Part shown: positions 5,643-6,071 of the stretch, one piece after another
Position numbering within the stretch: the first letter of the stretch is position 1
Layout: each line of letters starts with the position of its first letter
Assembly: GCA_003154555.1 (NCBI GenBank)
Contig: PMDT01000394.1
Span: forward strand, 1 to 6,071
Origin: Spirochaetaceae bacterium
GTDB taxonomy: Bacteria > Spirochaetota > Spirochaetia > SZUA-6 > Fen-1364
Length of the DNA: 6,071 bases
Reading direction: 5' to 3'
The notes under the pieces: model-generated
The model's input: the letters and a program-made list of their open reading frames with translations, nothing else
What the model was told of the DNA's origin: nothing
Databases searched by the model: none
Made by a program: the position numbers and the translations under genes

Positions 5643-6071
5643 TCAGAAGTTCGTATTCTTGTAGAACCAGAGGTCCCCGTTGCCGTCACCGACAAAAAGA
5701 TCGAAATCCCCATCATGGTCGATGTCGACAAATGCGGGCACGGCGGGCCCGGCGGGAACGGCAGTGATGTTGAACGGATCTTTCACCGGCGCCGCGAATT
5801 GCGGAGCTGTGGGCGTCCCCGTGTTCTTGAAGTAGTAGATGTCACCGTGTTCGTCTCCGACAAACGCATCGTAGGTGCCGTCACCGTTGATGTCAACGAA
5901 AGTCGGGTAGCCATATGCGCTGCCGGCAGGGAGATCGATCCCGAGACTCGTCGTCTCATCCGTGAAGGCGGGAGCCGATGACGTACCCGTGTTCTTGAAA
6001 TAGTCGATGGTGTTCACGCTGCCGTCAGACGTGCTCACGAAGACATCGAGCAGGCCGTCGCCGTTGATGTC
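5643..6071 (-). CDS. VCBS/FG-GAP repeat protein (partial, C-terminal end; N-terminus off right edge)
   Basis: The frame is open from the window edge to TGA at 5645-5643, giving the last 142 residues of a longer protein. It consists of tandem repeats of 56-59 residues, each with a DxNGDG or DxDHDG Ca2+ loop (starting at residues 1, 60 and 116 of the visible part), then DxFVxxxxG and a (Y/F)xKNTGT turn. This is the FG-GAP/VCBS beta-propeller blade pattern of large secreted or surface proteins in many bacteria, where the loops bind calcium. The protein ends right after a blade (KNTNF) with no sorting signal or anchor, so any signal peptide or export domain is outside the window. A GTG at 6038 is not the start, since the repeat pattern continues upstream of it. 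The gene converges on the methyltransferase gene with a nine-base gap. Confidence 0.88.
   Translation of the reverse strand, partial: DINGDGLLDVFVSTSDGSVNTIDYFKNTGTSSAPAFTDETTSLGIDLPAGSAYGYPTFVDINGDGTYDAFVGDEHGDIYYFKNTGTPTAPQFAAPVKDPFNITAVPAGPAVPAFVDIDHDGDFDLFVGDGNGDLWFYKNTNF

Noticed and set aside
6036..6038. GTG as the start of the VCBS protein
   Set aside because: The frame stays open to the window edge and another Ca2+ loop (DINGDGLLD) is encoded upstream of the GTG.

Overview
This is a GC-rich chromosomal window with closely packed genes in alternating divergent and convergent units. The order is: a left-edge gene (-), a PilZ gene (+), a two-gene unit (- -), a second two-gene unit (+ +), and a right-edge gene (-). 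I see no tRNA, rRNA, CRISPR array, insertion sequence or phage gene. The host is a bacterium with cyclic-di-GMP signalling, because a PilZ protein is present. A membrane-anchored PilZ protein beside patatin, stand-alone CBM48 and VCBS-repeat genes would fit a Spirochaetota-like or other Gram-negative GC-rich lineage, but this is a weak inference and no marker gene settles the taxonomy.

Left part (1-1693): a gene truncated by the window edge runs leftward. It encodes a nucleotidyltransferase-superfamily protein with an HWGH signature, placed unusually far from its N-terminus. It diverges from a rightward gene for a membrane-anchored, YcgR-like PilZ protein. The 234-base gap between them holds a CRP/FNR-like dyad (TATGTG-N8-CACATA) just upstream of the PilZ start, which is probably the TTG at 662.

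Middle part (1724-3252): a leftward two-gene unit encodes a patatin-like phospholipase with an intact oxyanion loop, nucleophile elbow and catalytic Asp. A small protein made of one CBM48/isoamylase-N (glycogen-binding type) module with a basic tail follows 29 bases later. The pair suggests a link between lipid hydrolysis and a storage glucan, but that is inferred only from adjacency.

Right part (3370-5633): a rightward two-gene unit encodes a PaaK/CapK-type adenylate-forming enzyme followed, with almost no gap, by an unusual class I SAM-methyltransferase-like protein. Together they look like a small acyl-activation plus methylation module of unknown product. The 117-base region shared with the patatin gene has no Shine-Dalgarno sequence for either start. 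It carries a promoter-like element placed so that the adenylate-forming enzyme could be read from a leaderless message.

Right edge (5643-6071): the C-terminal end of a leftward gene for a VCBS/FG-GAP repeat protein with three Ca2+-loop repeats. Its reading frame stays open through the window edge.

Nothing here is a clearly new system. The parts most worth following are the adenylate-forming enzyme/methyltransferase pair, the patatin-CBM48 pair, and the divergent 3253-3369 promoter region.
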